A stretch of 64,000 nucleotides of DNA from Streptomyces abyssomicinicus (GTDB taxonomy: Bacteria > Actinomycetota > Actinomycetes > Streptomycetales > Streptomycetaceae), in NCBI RefSeq assembly GCF_008974245.1, contig NZ_BBZI01000005.1, positions 1,474,751 to 1,538,750 of the forward strand, given 5' to 3'. Each line of letters opens with the position of its first letter. Position 1 is the stretch's first letter. The position numbers and the translations under genes are program-made. Below the pieces are notes generated by a model, which searched no databases, was not told the origin of the DNA, and worked only from the letters and a program-made list of their open reading frames with translations. This document shows, piece after piece, positions 1 to 8,647 of the stretch.

Positions 1-81
1 AACTGCTGCTGCGGTGACGCTCCTGGACCGCCCCGCATATTCGGTGGACGCCGCGCGCTCCACGCGGGAGGCTGCCGGGCG

Positions 82-597
82 ATGACGACACGAACCGACA
101 CCCCCACGGCCTGGGACGAGCGCACCCAGCTGACCACCTTCCTCGACTACGCCCGGGCCACCGCCCGCGCCAAGTGCGAGGGACTGACCGAGGACGACGC
201 GGGCAAGGCCCCCCTGCCCGGATCGCCGCTGATGACGGTGAAGGGACTGATCTCCCACCTCCGGTGGGTCGAGCACTGGTGGCTCGACGTGGTGTTCCTC
301 GACCATGAGCTGGAAGGGCCGCTGGCCGACGCCACCGACGAGGACCCGGACCCGGAGATGCGGCTCGCGGTGGACATCCCGCTGGCGCGGCTGCTCGCGG
401 AGTACGAGGAGCAGAACGTGCGGCACCGCGAACTGGTCGCCGCGCACGGCCTGGACACCCGGGCGGCCCGGCCGCTGGGGAACGGCGACCACGCCGACCT
501 GCGGTGGATCCTGCTCCACCTGATCGAGGAGACCTCGCGGCACAACGGCCACCTGGACGTGGTGCGGGAACTGCTCGACGGCACCACCGGCGTCTGA
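82..597 (+). CDS. DinB/DUF664-family protein (mycothiol-dependent enzyme superfamily)
   Basis: 171 aa, about the usual length for the DinB/DUF664 four-helix family. The His residues expected for a metal site are spread as in the family: in the SHLRWVEHWW segment (about residue 54 on) and in the C-terminal HNGHLD segment (about residue 153 on). The family includes mycothiol S-transferases and bacillithiol or metal-dependent hydrolases in Gram-positives. The substrate cannot be read from sequence. The start is ATG at 82 with a purine-rich GGGAGG about 13 nt upstream. The gene is convergent with the DUF309 gene and a GC-rich hairpin lies between them. The product is cytosolic, with no signal peptide. 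Confidence 0.8.
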   Translation: MTTRTDTPTAWDERTQLTTFLDYARATARAKCEGLTEDDAGKAPLPGSPLMTVKGLISHLRWVEHWWLDVVFLDHELEGPLADATDEDPDPEMRLAVDIPLARLLAEYEEQNVRHRELVAAHGLDTRAARPLGNGDHADLRWILLHLIEETSRHNGHLDVVRELLDGTTGV

Positions 598-600
598 CGG

Positions 601-632
601 CCGGGGCGGCCCGGCGGGCCCGGGCCGCCCGG
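601..632. terminator. Bidirectional terminator-like hairpin
   Basis: An imperfect inverted repeat of GGGGCGGCCCGG and CCGGGCCGCCC type sits just after the DinB-family stop and before the convergent DUF309 stop. It has no U-tract, as is common in Streptomyces. Confidence 0.4.
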
Positions 633-666
633 CGAGGTGCGGCGGCCGGGCCGACCGGGCCGCCCC

Positions 667-1212
667 TCAGGCGCCGCGCAGCCGTGGGGCCGAGGCCCGG
701 GGGTCCAGCGGTTCCCCGGCCCCGTCGACCTCGGCCGCCAGCGCCCGTGCCCAGGCCACCACCGACGCCAGGTCCATGCCGTGGGCCCCGTGCCGCCCCG
801 CCGCGCCGCACCAGGCCTCGACGTGCCCGGCACCGCGCCGCAGCAGCCGGGCCCCGCCGGTGAGGTTGCCGCGGGCCGCGTGGGTGAGGCCCACGGCCGT
901 CTGGGCCAGGCCCCTCCACAGGTCGCGCTCGTCCTCGGGGCCCGACTTCCAGGCGTCCTCGAACACCTCGTGCGCGTGGAACGGGCGCCCCGCGTCCAGC
1001 AACGCCTGCGCCTGCGCCACCGTCTCCACGGGCGAGCGCACCACACCCTCGGGCTGGCGCTCCACCCCTGGCGCCCCGTACGGCAGCGGCCGCCCCAGGC
1101 CGTCCCGCGGCCGGGCGTTGCGCGCCCGCCCCTCGCCGTCCCGGTCCCGCCCGCCGCTCGGTCCCGCCCCGGCCACGCCGTCGCCGGCCGCACTGTCCTC
1201 GGATGCGCTCAT
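667..1212 (-). CDS. DUF309 domain-containing protein
   Basis: 181 aa. After a low-complexity charged N-terminus (about residues 1-60), the DUF309 helical domain is seen from about residue 62. It contains the typical ALLDAGRPFHAHEVFEDAWK segment and, further on, the WRGLAQTAVGLTHAARGN segment. DUF309 is a widespread domain whose function I cannot state. The start is ATG at 1212. The opposite-strand ORFs here are codon-bias shadows. A tRNA-Pro gene lies upstream on the other strand. Confidence 0.8.
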   Translation of the reverse strand: MSASEDSAAGDGVAGAGPSGGRDRDGEGRARNARPRDGLGRPLPYGAPGVERQPEGVVRSPVETVAQAQALLDAGRPFHAHEVFEDAWKSGPEDERDLWRGLAQTAVGLTHAARGNLTGGARLLRRGAGHVEAWCGAAGRHGAHGMDLASVVAWARALAAEVDGAGEPLDPRASAPRLRGA

Positions 1213-1316
1213 CGGACCATTGTCCCGCCGTAGCCGGGGACCCTTCCGATCAGGCCTCCGACGTGCGGTAAAGTACTCCTCACGTGATCACGCGGCCCGG
1301 CCGCGGGGGAGCGTAT

Positions 1317-1390
<74 letters not shown>

Positions 1391-1405
1391 CTGAGGAAGT
1401 CGCAG

Positions 1406-1443
1406 CGGAAGGCCGCTCCGGAGAGATCCGGGGCGGCCTTCCG
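1406..1443 (+). terminator. Terminator of tRNA-Pro copy 1
   Basis: An 11-bp stem CGGAAGGCCGC/GCGGCCTTCCG with an inner CCGGA-GAGA-TCCGG stem. The two stems are offset by a single unpaired base on each side. The same GGA-GAGA-TCC core recurs in the terminators of the other two tRNA-Pro copies. Confidence 0.8.
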
Positions 1444-1571
1444 TCGTGTCCGGCGTCCCCCGTCCCGGGCCCCGGGGCGCCCACCGGCCGTGTGGCCGGC
1501 GGGCGGTTTCACGTTCTGATCGCCGGCCTGCCGCGAGCGCACCCGTGCTTTCGAAAGGCGAACACGAGGGG

Positions 1572-1601
1572 TTGACAGTGTCCATACACCGTGCGAACTA
1601 T
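1572..1601 (+). promoter_or_regulatory. Likely sigma70-type promoter of the GH48 cellulase
   Basis: TTGACA at 1572-1577 is a perfect -35 hexamer. The -10 candidate is AACTAT at 1596-1601, with an 18-nt spacer. The -10 directly abuts the CebR-type palindrome at 1601, which would place the repressor over the transcription start. Confidence 0.55.
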
Positions 1602-1614
1602 GGGAGCGCTCCCA
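1601..1614. promoter_or_regulatory. CebR operator (cellulose/cello-oligosaccharide box)
   Basis: Perfect 14-bp palindrome TGGGAGCGCTCCCA. This is the established binding site of the LacI-family repressor CebR, which controls cellulolytic genes in Streptomyces and is released by cello-oligosaccharides. It lies 74 nt before the start of the GH48 gene and overlaps the inferred -10 region. No cebR gene is in this window. Confidence 0.9.
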
Positions 1615-1688
1615 CAGGTATCGGATCCACCTCTTCACCTTCCCGTTCCCCCGCGAGCCGAGAGGCCGACCGGAAAGGATTCCGCCCC

Positions 1689-4604
1689 ATGCTCCTCGCC
1701 AGGAGACCCCGACCCCGCCTGCGCGGCCCAGCCGTCGCGCTGGCCGCCTTATTGGCGTTACCCCTGACCATGACCAACCTGTCCGAGCCCGCCCACGCGG
1801 CCGCGGTGCAGTGCAGCGTCGACTACAAGACCAACGACTGGGGCTCCGGCTTCACCGCCGAGCTCACCCTGACCAACCGGGGCACCGAAGCCCTCGACGG
1901 CTGGAAGCTGACCTACGACTACGCCGGCAACCAGAAGCTGAGCAACGGCTGGAACGGCGTCTGGTCGCAGTCCGGCAAGACCGTCACCGTCACCAACACC
2001 AGCTGGAACAAGACGCTGGCGGCCGGCGCGGCCACCTCGGCCGGCGCCCAGTTCAGCTACAGCGGGACGAACGCGGCCCCCACCTCGTTCGCCGTCAACG
2101 GCACCGCCTGCACGGGCGCCCACCAGCCCCCGGTCGCCGTCCTGACCAGCCCGGCGCCCGGCGCGACGTACTCGGTGGGCACCGAGGTCCCGCTGGCCGC
2201 CACCGCGGCCGCCGCCGACAGTGCGACCATCAGCAAGGTCGAGTTCTACAGCGACACCGCTCTGCTCGGCACCGACACCACCTCGCCGTTCGAGCTGAAG
2301 ACCTCCACCCTCGCGGCCGGCGACCACTCGCTCTACGCCCGCGCCTACGACTCGCTGGGCGCCACCGGTGAGTCCTCGCCGGTCGGCATCAAGATCGTCT
2401 CGGGCCCCTCCGTCACCGCCAGCCCGACCCAGCTGGGCGTCCGCCAGGGTACGAGCGCCACCTACGAGGTCAGCCTCTCCAAGCAGCCCTCGGCGAACGT
2501 CACGGTCACCACCGCCCGGGAGTCCGGCAACACGGGCCTCACGGTCAGCGGCGGGGCCAGCCTCACCTTCACCCCGCAGAACTGGAACGTCGCCCAGAAG
2601 GTGACCATCGCCGCGGCCGCCTCCGGCACCGGCTCCGCCGTCTTCGCGTCGTCCGCCAACGGACACACCGCGGCGAAGGTGACGGCCACCCAGCTCTCGG
2701 CCGGCGGCACCTACGACGCCAAGTTCCTCGAGCTGTACGGCAAGATCACCGACCCGGCCAACGGCTACTTCTCGCCCGAGGGCATCCCCTACCACTCGGT
2801 GGAGACGCTCATCGTCGAGGCGCCGGACCACGGTCACGAGACCACGTCGGAGGCCTACAGCTACCTGATCTGGCTCCAGGCCCAGTACGGCAGGGTCACC
2901 GGCGACTGGACCCGCTTCAACAAGGCGTGGGAGACCATGGAGAAATTCATGATCCCCACCAAGGCGGACCAGCCCACCAACTCGTACTACAAGCCCGGTG
3001 AGCCGGCCACCTACGCGCCCGAGCACGACCTGCCCTCGCAGTACCCGGCGAAGCTGGACTCGGCCGCCAAGTCCGGCGCCGACCCCATCGCGGCCGAGCT
3101 GAAGAGCGCGTACGGCACGGACGACGTCTACGCGATGCACTGGATCCAGGACGTCGACAACACCTACGGCTACGGCAACGAGCCCGGCAAGTGCAACGCC
3201 GGACCCACCGCCACCGGTCCGTCCTACATCAACACCTTCCAGCGCGGTCCGCAGGAGTCGGTCTGGGAGACCGTCACCCACCCGACCTGCGACAACTTCG
3301 CCTACGGTGGCAAGAACGGCTACCTCGACCTGTTCACCGGCGACTCCTCGTACGCCAAGCAGTGGAAGTTCACCAACGCCCCCGACGCGGACGCCCGCGC
3401 CGTGCAGGCGGCCTACTGGGCCGACGTCTGGGCCAAGGAGCAGGGCAAGGGCTCCGAGGTCTCCTCGACCGTCGGCAAGGCCGCCAAGATGGGTGACTAC
3501 CTGCGCTACGCCCTCTTCGACAAGTACTTCAAGAAGGTCGGCGACTGCGTCGGGCCGACCACCTGCCCCGCGGGCAGCGGCAAGAACAGCGCCCACTACC
3601 TGCTCAGCTGGTACTTCGCCTGGGGCGGCGCCACCGACACCTCGGCGGGCTGGGCCTGGCGCATCGGCTCCAGCCACGCGCACGGCGGCTACCAGAACCC
3701 GATGGCGGCCTGGGCGCTCAGCAACTACGCCCCGCTCGCCCCGAAGTCCTCGACCGGCAAGTCCGACTGGTCCACCAGCCTGAAGCGCCAGATCGAGTTC
3801 TACACCTGGCTGCAGTCCAGCGAGGGAGCCATCGCGGGCGGCGCGACCAACAGCTGGCAGGGCCGCTACGCCCAGCCGCCGTCCGGTACGCCGACCTTCT
3901 ACGGCATGTACTACGACGAGAAGCCGGTCTACCACGACCCGCCGTCCAACCAGTGGTTCGGTTTCCAGGCGTGGTCCATGGAGCGCGTCGCGGAGTACTA
4001 CTACCAGACCGGTGACGCCAAGGCCGGTGCCGTGGTGAAGAAGTGGGTCGACTGGGCGGTCGGCAAGACCACGATCAACCCGGACGGCACCTTCCAGTTC
4101 CCCTCCACCCTCCAGTGGACGGGCGCCCCGGACACCTGGAACGCCACGTCGCCCGGCGCCAACAACAACCTCCACGTCACGGTGGCCGACTACACCAACG
4201 ACGTGGGCGTGGCCGGCTCGTACGCCAAGGTCCTCACCTACTACGCCGCGAAGTCCGGTGACGCCAAGGCCAAGACGACCGCCAAGGCGCTGCTCGACGG
4301 CATGTGGGACCACCACCAGGACGGCCTGGGCGTCTCCGTCCCGGAGACCCGCGCCGACTACAACCGGTTCGACGACCCGGTCTACGTGCCCTCCGGCTGG
4401 ACCGGCAAGATGCCCAACGGGGACACCGTCGACTCCTCGTCGACCTTCATCTCCATGCGCAGCTTCTACAAGAACGACCCGGCCTGGTCCAAGATCGAGG
4501 CCTACCTGAAGGGCGGCTCCGCGCCGGTCTTCACCTACCACCGGTTCTGGGCGCAGGCGGACATCGCCACCGCGCTCGGCGCCTACGGCGAACTGCTCGA
4601 GTGA
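1689..4604 (+). CDS. Secreted GH48 cellulase (reducing-end cellobiohydrolase) with CBM2
   Basis: 971 aa from ATG 1689; an in-frame opening extends upstream but would run through the operator. Signal peptide at about residues 1-39, with Arg-rich start, hydrophobic core and AHA-A cleavage. The CBM2 cellulose-binding module (about 40-140) has Cys near both ends. It is followed by a bacterial Ig-like module (about 147-240), a beta-sandwich linker (about 243-335) and the GH48 catalytic domain (about 340-971). The GH48 acid/base region [16 protein letters not shown] carries E377 and E388, matching E44 and E55 of Clostridium CelF. GH48 enzymes are processive exocellulases releasing cellobiose. The CebR box upstream argues for induction on cellulose. 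A 15-bp hairpin terminator follows. Confidence 0.95.
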   Translation: MLLARRPRPRLRGPAVALAALLALPLTMTNLSEPAHAAAVQCSVDYKTNDWGSGFTAELTLTNRGTEALDGWKLTYDYAGNQKLSNGWNGVWSQSGKTVTVTNTSWNKTLAAGAATSAGAQFSYSGTNAAPTSFAVNGTACTGAHQPPVAVLTSPAPGATYSVGTEVPLAATAAAADSATISKVEFYSDTALLGTDTTSPFELKTSTLAAGDHSLYARAYDSLGATGESSPVGIKIVSGPSVTASPTQLGVRQGTSATYEVSLSKQPSANVTVTTARESGNTGLTVSGGASLTFTPQNWNVAQKVTIAAAASGTGSAVFASSANGHTAAKVTATQLSAGGTYDAKFLELYGKITDPANGYFSPEGIPYHSVETLIVEAPDHGHETTSEAYSYLIWLQAQYGRVTGDWTRFNKAWETMEKFMIPTKADQPTNSYYKPGEPATYAPEHDLPSQYPAKLDSAAKSGADPIAAELKSAYGTDDVYAMHWIQDVDNTYGYGNEPGKCNAGPTATGPSYINTFQRGPQESVWETVTHPTCDNFAYGGKNGYLDLFTGDSSYAKQWKFTNAPDADARAVQAAYWADVWAKEQGKGSEVSSTVGKAAKMGDYLRYALFDKYFKKVGDCVGPTTCPAGSGKNSAHYLLSWYFAWGGATDTSAGWAWRIGSSHAHGGYQNPMAAWALSNYAPLAPKSSTGKSDWSTSLKRQIEFYTWLQSSEGAIAGGATNSWQGRYAQPPSGTPTFYGMYYDEKPVYHDPPSNQWFGFQAWSMERVAEYYYQTGDAKAGAVVKKWVDWAVGKTTINPDGTFQFPSTLQWTGAPDTWNATSPGANNNLHVTVADYTNDVGVAGSYAKVLTYYAAKSGDAKAKTTAKALLDGMWDHHQDGLGVSVPETRADYNRFDDPVYVPSGWTGKMPNGDTVDSSSTFISMRSFYKNDPAWSKIEAYLKGGSAPVFTYHRFWAQADIATALGAYGELLE

Positions 4605-4622
4605 CACGCCGTAGCCGGTGAA

Positions 4623-4660
4623 GGGCTGCCCCGGGGCGACCGTCCGCCCCGGGGCAGCCC
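4623..4660 (+). terminator. Strong terminator after GH48 gene
   Basis: Perfect 15-bp stem GGGCTGCCCCGGGGC / GCCCCGGGGCAGCCC with an 8-nt loop, starting 18 nt after the stop codon. It probably also serves the convergent SARP gene. Confidence 0.85.
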
Positions 4661-4716
4661 CCTGTGCGGGCGGCCTCGCGCCGCCTCACGCCCGGGTGGT
4701 CCGGGCACCGGCCGCC

Positions 4717-6051
4717 TCACGTGTGGCCGCAGGTGGCGAGGCTGCACCAGCGGCGGCGGCCCGTCCCGTCCAGGAAGAGCCATCCGCAGTCCGGTCCGGG
4801 GCAGCGGCGGACCGTCAGCCGCCGCGGCTCGGTGAGCAGATCCCCGGCGCTGCGGGCCACGGCGTGCAGCGGAAGCCGCAGACCGGCGGACGGAGGCAGG
4901 CGCCAGTCGGCGAGACCCCCCTCACCCCGCGTCAGGACGGCCAGGCCGGCCGCCTCCCGCGCGGCGTTCGCCACCGCCCGGAAGGCGGCGGCGTCCTCGG
5001 GATCGGTCAGGCAGGTGTACAGCCGCTCCCGGTACGCCCGGGCCTCGTCGAGGACGGCGGCAGCCTCCGCGGGCTCACGGGCGGCGCGGCCGAGCAGCCG
5101 GGCGACGTCGTGGTCGTCGGCCAGACCGAGATGGCCGACCCACACCGCCAGGGTGGAATAGCCGCGCAGCCAGTCCGAGCCGGGCAGCGGTGCGGACCGG
5201 CCCCAGCCGGCGAAGGTGTTGCAGAACTCCAGCGCGGGGTGACCGCCGGTGCTCCACGGCAGCCACTCCTGCCCGACCCGCACCGCGTACAGCGGCGCGG
5301 GCGGCCGGTCGAGGCGGGGGTCGTCGTCCAGGATCCGCCGGTGCAGCGTGGACAGGGCGGGCCCGGGGCCGACGCCCGGGCCGTCGGCCAGTTCCGCACG
5401 CGTCCCGTCGAAGAGCCGGAGGGCCTCGGCGCGGCGGCCGCAGCGGTACAGCGCGGTCATCTGCGCGACGACGAGCCGCTCCCGGCCCGGCACCTCACCG
5501 ACCACGGGGGCGAGGTCGGCGACCACCCGCTCGTGCAGGCCCATGGTGAGCTGTGCCTCGGCGCGCTGTTCCAGAGCCGTCAGCCGCAGCTCACCGAGCC
5601 CGAGCGCCGTGTCGATCCGGTCGCGGAGCACGTCGTCGGCCACGTCGGCGAGGAGCGGACCCTTCCACAGGTCCAGCGCACGGTCGTGGAGGCGCACCCG
5701 TTCGGACGGATCACCGGCGGTGGCCGCACGGCCGACCAGGCCGGCGAAGTCCCGGGCGTCGACGGTGTGTCCGTCCCCCTCGAGCAGATAGCCGGAGTGA
5801 CGCGTCAGGATCCGCAGCCCCCACGGCGCGAGACGGGCACGCAGCCGGCCGACGTAGGTGTGCAGGGTGGCACGCGGTGAGCGCGGGAGCGCATCGCTCC
5901 ACAGCAGGCCGACGAGGCGGTCCGCCGGAACGGCCCGGTCCACGTGCAGCAGGAGGAGCGCCAGCAGGCACCGCTCCTGGCGGCGGCTGCTCACCGCCAC
6001 CGGCCGGCCGTCGTGGCGGGCCTCGAACGGACCGAGCAGCTGGAACTCCAT
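4717..6051 (-). CDS. SARP-type regulator fused to an ABATE/CGNR zinc-finger-like domain
   Basis: 444 aa from ATG 6051. The N-terminus (about 1-95) is an OmpR-like winged helix of the SARP class (MEFQLLGPFEARHDGRPV, then a LLWSDALPRSPRATLHTYVGRLR segment). Next is a bacterial transcriptional activation domain (about 98-245). From about 265 (GGHPALEFCNTFAGW) it continues as the ABATE stress domain, then a CGNR-type zinc finger with C417, C422, C436 and C441. Standalone CGNR proteins are separate putative regulators, so this is a two-regulator fusion. The protein stops at CGHT: the signature CGNR tetrad is altered and nothing follows it. The target is unknown. A secreted-protein gene is divergent. 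The fusion reading is sure; DNA binding by the C-terminal part is inference. Confidence 0.85.
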   Translation of the reverse strand: MEFQLLGPFEARHDGRPVAVSSRRQERCLLALLLLHVDRAVPADRLVGLLWSDALPRSPRATLHTYVGRLRARLAPWGLRILTRHSGYLLEGDGHTVDARDFAGLVGRAATAGDPSERVRLHDRALDLWKGPLLADVADDVLRDRIDTALGLGELRLTALEQRAEAQLTMGLHERVVADLAPVVGEVPGRERLVVAQMTALYRCGRRAEALRLFDGTRAELADGPGVGPGPALSTLHRRILDDDPRLDRPPAPLYAVRVGQEWLPWSTGGHPALEFCNTFAGWGRSAPLPGSDWLRGYSTLAVWVGHLGLADDHDVARLLGRAAREPAEAAAVLDEARAYRERLYTCLTDPEDAAAFRAVANAAREAAGLAVLTRGEGGLADWRLPPSAGLRLPLHAVARSAGDLLTEPRRLTVRRCPGPDCGWLFLDGTGRRRWCSLATCGHT

Positions 6052-6174
6052 GACCGCGCACCCTACAACCGTCCCCCGCAGAGGGGGGAGGGCCGTGGTG
6101 AGGGAATGGTCAGCGGGCGGGGTGAGGCTGGCCGCGCACGTCCAGGACCGCCCTTCGACATCCCAGGAGCAACC

Positions 6175-6687
6175 ATGCGACGCATGCTCGTCATGCTCGG
6201 CGCCCTCACCGTCACGCTGTCCGCGGCGGTGGTGCCGGCCTCCGCCGCGGACCGGGCCGGAGGATGGGAGCCCGCCCCCTCCGCCCCGTGGACCAGCCCC
6301 GCCGGCGCCCGTTGCGACTTCGCGGTGCGGGGCGAACCCGTGGTCGACGAGGTCGTCCGGCGGGTCCTGGAGACCCGCCCCGACGGTTCGGTGAAGCGCG
6401 CCGCCTACACGGGCGACCTGGTGGTGCGGGTCACCCACGAGGAGACCGGGAAGTCCTACGACGCGGACGCCGGCGGCAGCGCCCTGGTCGAGTACCGGGC
6501 AGACGGGTCGCAGCTGTGGGCCGTGCTCGGGCCGGTCCTGGTCGGCTTCGCGGAGAACGGCGGAACACTGGGGCGAGGGCTCTACATCGTCGACGGGGCG
6601 TACACGATGGACATCGCCTCCACCGGCCACAAGACCGTGACCGGGGCCCACGCCACGGTGGACGACCTCTGCGCGCGCATCGCCTGA
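6175..6687 (+). CDS. Secreted protein of unknown function
   Basis: 170 aa from ATG 6175, with AGGAGC about 4 nt upstream. It has a clear signal peptide (MRRMLVMLGALTVTLSAAVV, cleavage near ASA-AD at about residue 26). The mature part has no metal motif or membrane segment. It has one Cys in GARCDF (about residue 44) and one near the C-terminus (DDLCARIA), compatible with a disulfide. It reads as a small beta-rich exported protein. It starts 123 nt from the divergent SARP fusion gene, so it is a plausible target of that regulator, although this is only positional evidence. Confidence 0.7.
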   Translation: MRRMLVMLGALTVTLSAAVVPASAADRAGGWEPAPSAPWTSPAGARCDFAVRGEPVVDEVVRRVLETRPDGSVKRAAYTGDLVVRVTHEETGKSYDADAGGSALVEYRADGSQLWAVLGPVLVGFAENGGTLGRGLYIVDGAYTMDIASTGHKTVTGAHATVDDLCARIA

Positions 6688-6694
6688 CCGCCGG

Positions 6695-6719
6695 GGCGCC
6701 CCTTCCCCACGAGGGGCGC
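6695..6719. terminator. Convergent terminator hairpin
   Basis: CGCCCC and GGGGCG arms separated by a short loop, between the convergent secreted-protein and sigma-factor stops. Confidence 0.5.
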
Positions 6720-6720
6720 G

Positions 6721-7878
6721 TCAGCGGCCGCGGCCGGTGTTGAGCCGGGCGGCCTGGCGCGTCAGGTGGTCGCGTTCGGCGGCCGAGGGCGCCTTGCGGG
6801 CCGCCTCGGCGTACAGCCGGGCCGCCGTGGACAGGTCGCCGTCGCGCTCGTGGAGGTGGGCGGCCACCGCGGTGTGGCGGGGGAGCGCGGGGTCGACGGC
6901 GGCGAGGGCCGCCAGACCGGCCCGCGGTCCGTCGGCCTCCCCGACGGCCACCGCGCGGTTGAGCCGCACCACCGGGTTGTCGGTCAGCCGCGCCAGTTCG
7001 TCGTACCACTCGACGATCTGAACCCAGTCGGTCTCCCGCGCGGTGGGCGCGTCGGCGTGCAGCGCCGCGACGGCGGCCTGGGCCTGGAACTCGCCCAGCC
7101 GGTCGCGGGCGAGCGCCGCCCGCAGGATCCCGATGCCCTCGGCGATCGCCGCGGTGTCCCACCGGCTCCTGTCCTGCTCGGCGAGCGGCACCAGACTGCC
7201 GTCCGGCGCCGTCCGGGAGGCTCGCCGGGCGTGATGGAGCAGCATCAGGGCCAGCAGTCCCGACACCTCCGGGTGGTCGACGACGGCCGCGAGCCGCCGG
7301 GTGAGCCGGATCGCCTCGGCGGCCAGGTCCACGTCGCCGGAGTAGCCCTCGTTGAAGACCAGGTAGAGGACGCGCAGCACGGTGGCGACGTCACCGGGCC
7401 GGTCGAGGCGCACCCCGGAGACCGTGCGCTTGGCCCGGCTGATGCGCTGCGCCATCGTCGCCTCGGGCACCAGGTACGCCCGGGCGATCTGGCGGGTGGT
7501 GAGCCCGCCGACCGCGCGCAGCGTGAGCGCGACGGCCGACGACGGCGTCAGCGAGGGATGGGCGCACAGGAAGTAGAGCCACAGCGTGTCGTCCACGTCC
7601 GGCACGGGCCCGGGCAGCGGCTCCTCCTCGGCCAGGCCCTCCCGCCGGCGGCGGGAGGCGTCGGCGCGCCAGGCGTCGAGGTACCGGTGCCACGCCACGG
7701 TGACCAGCCAGCCCTTCGGATCCCGCGGAGGGCCGGCCGGCCACGTACGGACCGCCTCCAGCAGCGCCTCCTGGACCGCGTCCTCGGCCGCCGCGAAGTC
7801 GGCTCCGCGGCGGACGAGGACGGCCAGCACACCCGGTGTGAGGCTGCGGACCAGCGCCTCGTCCACCGGCGCGGTCAT
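6721..7878 (-). CDS. ECF sigma factor with C-terminal TPR-like extension (ECF42 type)
   Basis: 385 aa from ATG 7878, which overlaps the stop of the upstream DGPF gene (ATGA). The sigma-2 region is at about residues 10-75 (FAAAEDAVQEALLEAVRTWP, then PKGWLVTVAWHRYLDAWR). The sigma-4 region is at about 110-165 (LTTRQIARAYLVPEATMAQRISRAK). Then comes a long helical C-terminal half with ALARDRLGEFQAQAAVAALHAD and repeat-like Arg/Ala helices. This architecture, with a neighbouring DGPF/YCII protein, is the hallmark of group ECF42, which has no classical anti-sigma factor. Alternative start: an ATG 48 nt upstream inside the DGPF gene is less likely than the coupled start. Signal and regulon are unknown. 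Confidence 0.9.
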   Translation of the reverse strand: MTAPVDEALVRSLTPGVLAVLVRRGADFAAAEDAVQEALLEAVRTWPAGPPRDPKGWLVTVAWHRYLDAWRADASRRRREGLAEEEPLPGPVPDVDDTLWLYFLCAHPSLTPSSAVALTLRAVGGLTTRQIARAYLVPEATMAQRISRAKRTVSGVRLDRPGDVATVLRVLYLVFNEGYSGDVDLAAEAIRLTRRLAAVVDHPEVSGLLALMLLHHARRASRTAPDGSLVPLAEQDRSRWDTAAIAEGIGILRAALARDRLGEFQAQAAVAALHADAPTARETDWVQIVEWYDELARLTDNPVVRLNRAVAVGEADGPRAGLAALAAVDPALPRHTAVAAHLHERDGDLSTAARLYAEAARKAPSAAERDHLTRQAARLNTGRGR

Positions 7879-8282
7879 TCGGTGACGGTGGGCGGGGCGC
7901 TGAGGAAGGGGCGCAGCTCCAGCCACTCGTGGATCGGCCGCCCGCCCGCCCCGGGCGCGGCCGACAGCTCACCGGCCAGCTCCAGGGCGCGGTCGTAGCT
8001 GTCGACGTCGATCACCATCCAGCCGGCGATGAGGTCCTTCGTCTCCGCGAACGGGCCGTCGGTGACCGGCGGGCGCCCCTCGCCGTCGTACCGCACGAAC
8101 GTCCCCTCGGGAGCGAGGGCCTGACCGTCGACGAACTCGCCGGTCTCCTCCAGCCGGGCCGCGAAGTCGTTCATGTACGCGATGTGCGCCGAGATCTCCT
8201 TGGGCGTCCACCGGTCCATGGGCACGTCGTTCACCGCCGCCGGAGCGCCCCGGTAGTGCTTGAGAAGCAGGTACTTCGCCAT
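7875..8282 (-). CDS. DGPF/YCII-domain protein, partner of ECF42 sigma factor
   Basis: 135 aa from ATG 8282 with GGGAG upstream. It is a YCII-related alpha/beta protein with the diagnostic motif VTDGPFAETKDLIAGWMVID (residues about 79-98). DGPF proteins are the conserved genomic partners, and known targets, of ECF42 sigma factors. They are thought to sense or process a small molecule, but no reaction is established. The gene is translationally coupled to the sigma gene. A promoter matching the ECF42 consensus sits about 50 nt upstream, suggesting autoregulation. Confidence 0.9.
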   Translation of the reverse strand: MAKYLLLKHYRGAPAAVNDVPMDRWTPKEISAHIAYMNDFAARLEETGEFVDGQALAPEGTFVRYDGEGRPPVTDGPFAETKDLIAGWMVIDVDSYDRALELAGELSAAPGAGGRPIHEWLELRPFLSAPPTVTE

Positions 8283-8331
8283 GGTGTTCTCCCAGGTTCC
8301 GATGTGGCCCTCACGGGCACTTCACCCCGGG

Positions 8332-8358
8332 GACGGAGCCGGTCACGGGTTCTCGACA
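8332..8358 (-). promoter_or_regulatory. Putative ECF42-dependent promoter of the DGPF-sigma operon
   Basis: On the minus strand, TGTCGA (8358-8353) is followed by a 17-nt spacer and CGTC (8335-8332). The consensus I recall for Streptomyces ECF42 is TGTCGA at -35 and CGA/TC at -10. The site is about 50 nt before the DGPF start, so self-activation is inferred. Confidence 0.5.
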
Positions 8359-8460
8359 TCGTCCCGGCGACATTCTTCCGGGATTTCCGGTCGCGTCGAC
8401 CGGGCGGCGGGAGGCGCAGGCCGCACGGCGCGGCCCGCGGCCCTGCCGCGGCCCGGGGCC

Positions 8461-8535
8461 CGCCGGATCCCCGGCCCGCCGGATCCCCGGCCCCGGCCCC
8501 GCCGCGGCCCCCCACCCCGCCGCGGCCCCGGCCGG
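8461..8535. repeat. GC-rich tandem repeats in an intergenic region
   Basis: Two exact 16-bp copies of CGCCGGATCCCCGGCC (8461-8476, 8477-8492), then two near-copies of a CCGCCGCGGCCCC unit. They occupy the gap (8283-8647) between the DGPF operon and the Usp gene. Apart from the ECF42-type promoter and the Usp ribosome site I see nothing else there. Confidence 0.7.
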
Positions 8536-8647
8536 GCCGTGAGGGCCCGCGCCGCCAGCCGTTCGGATCAGTCCGGGGAGTCATGGACGGGGCCGGGCGG
8601 GAGACTCGGGGAGGAGACTGCCCGCCGCCCGTCCCGGAGGTCGCACC

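Noticed and set aside
1758..4607. Minus-strand 949-codon ORF opposite the GH48 gene
   Set aside because: A codon-bias shadow of a clearly conserved secreted cellulase.
8461..8535. CRISPR-like repeats
   Set aside because: Tandem GC units without spacers; no cas genes in the window.
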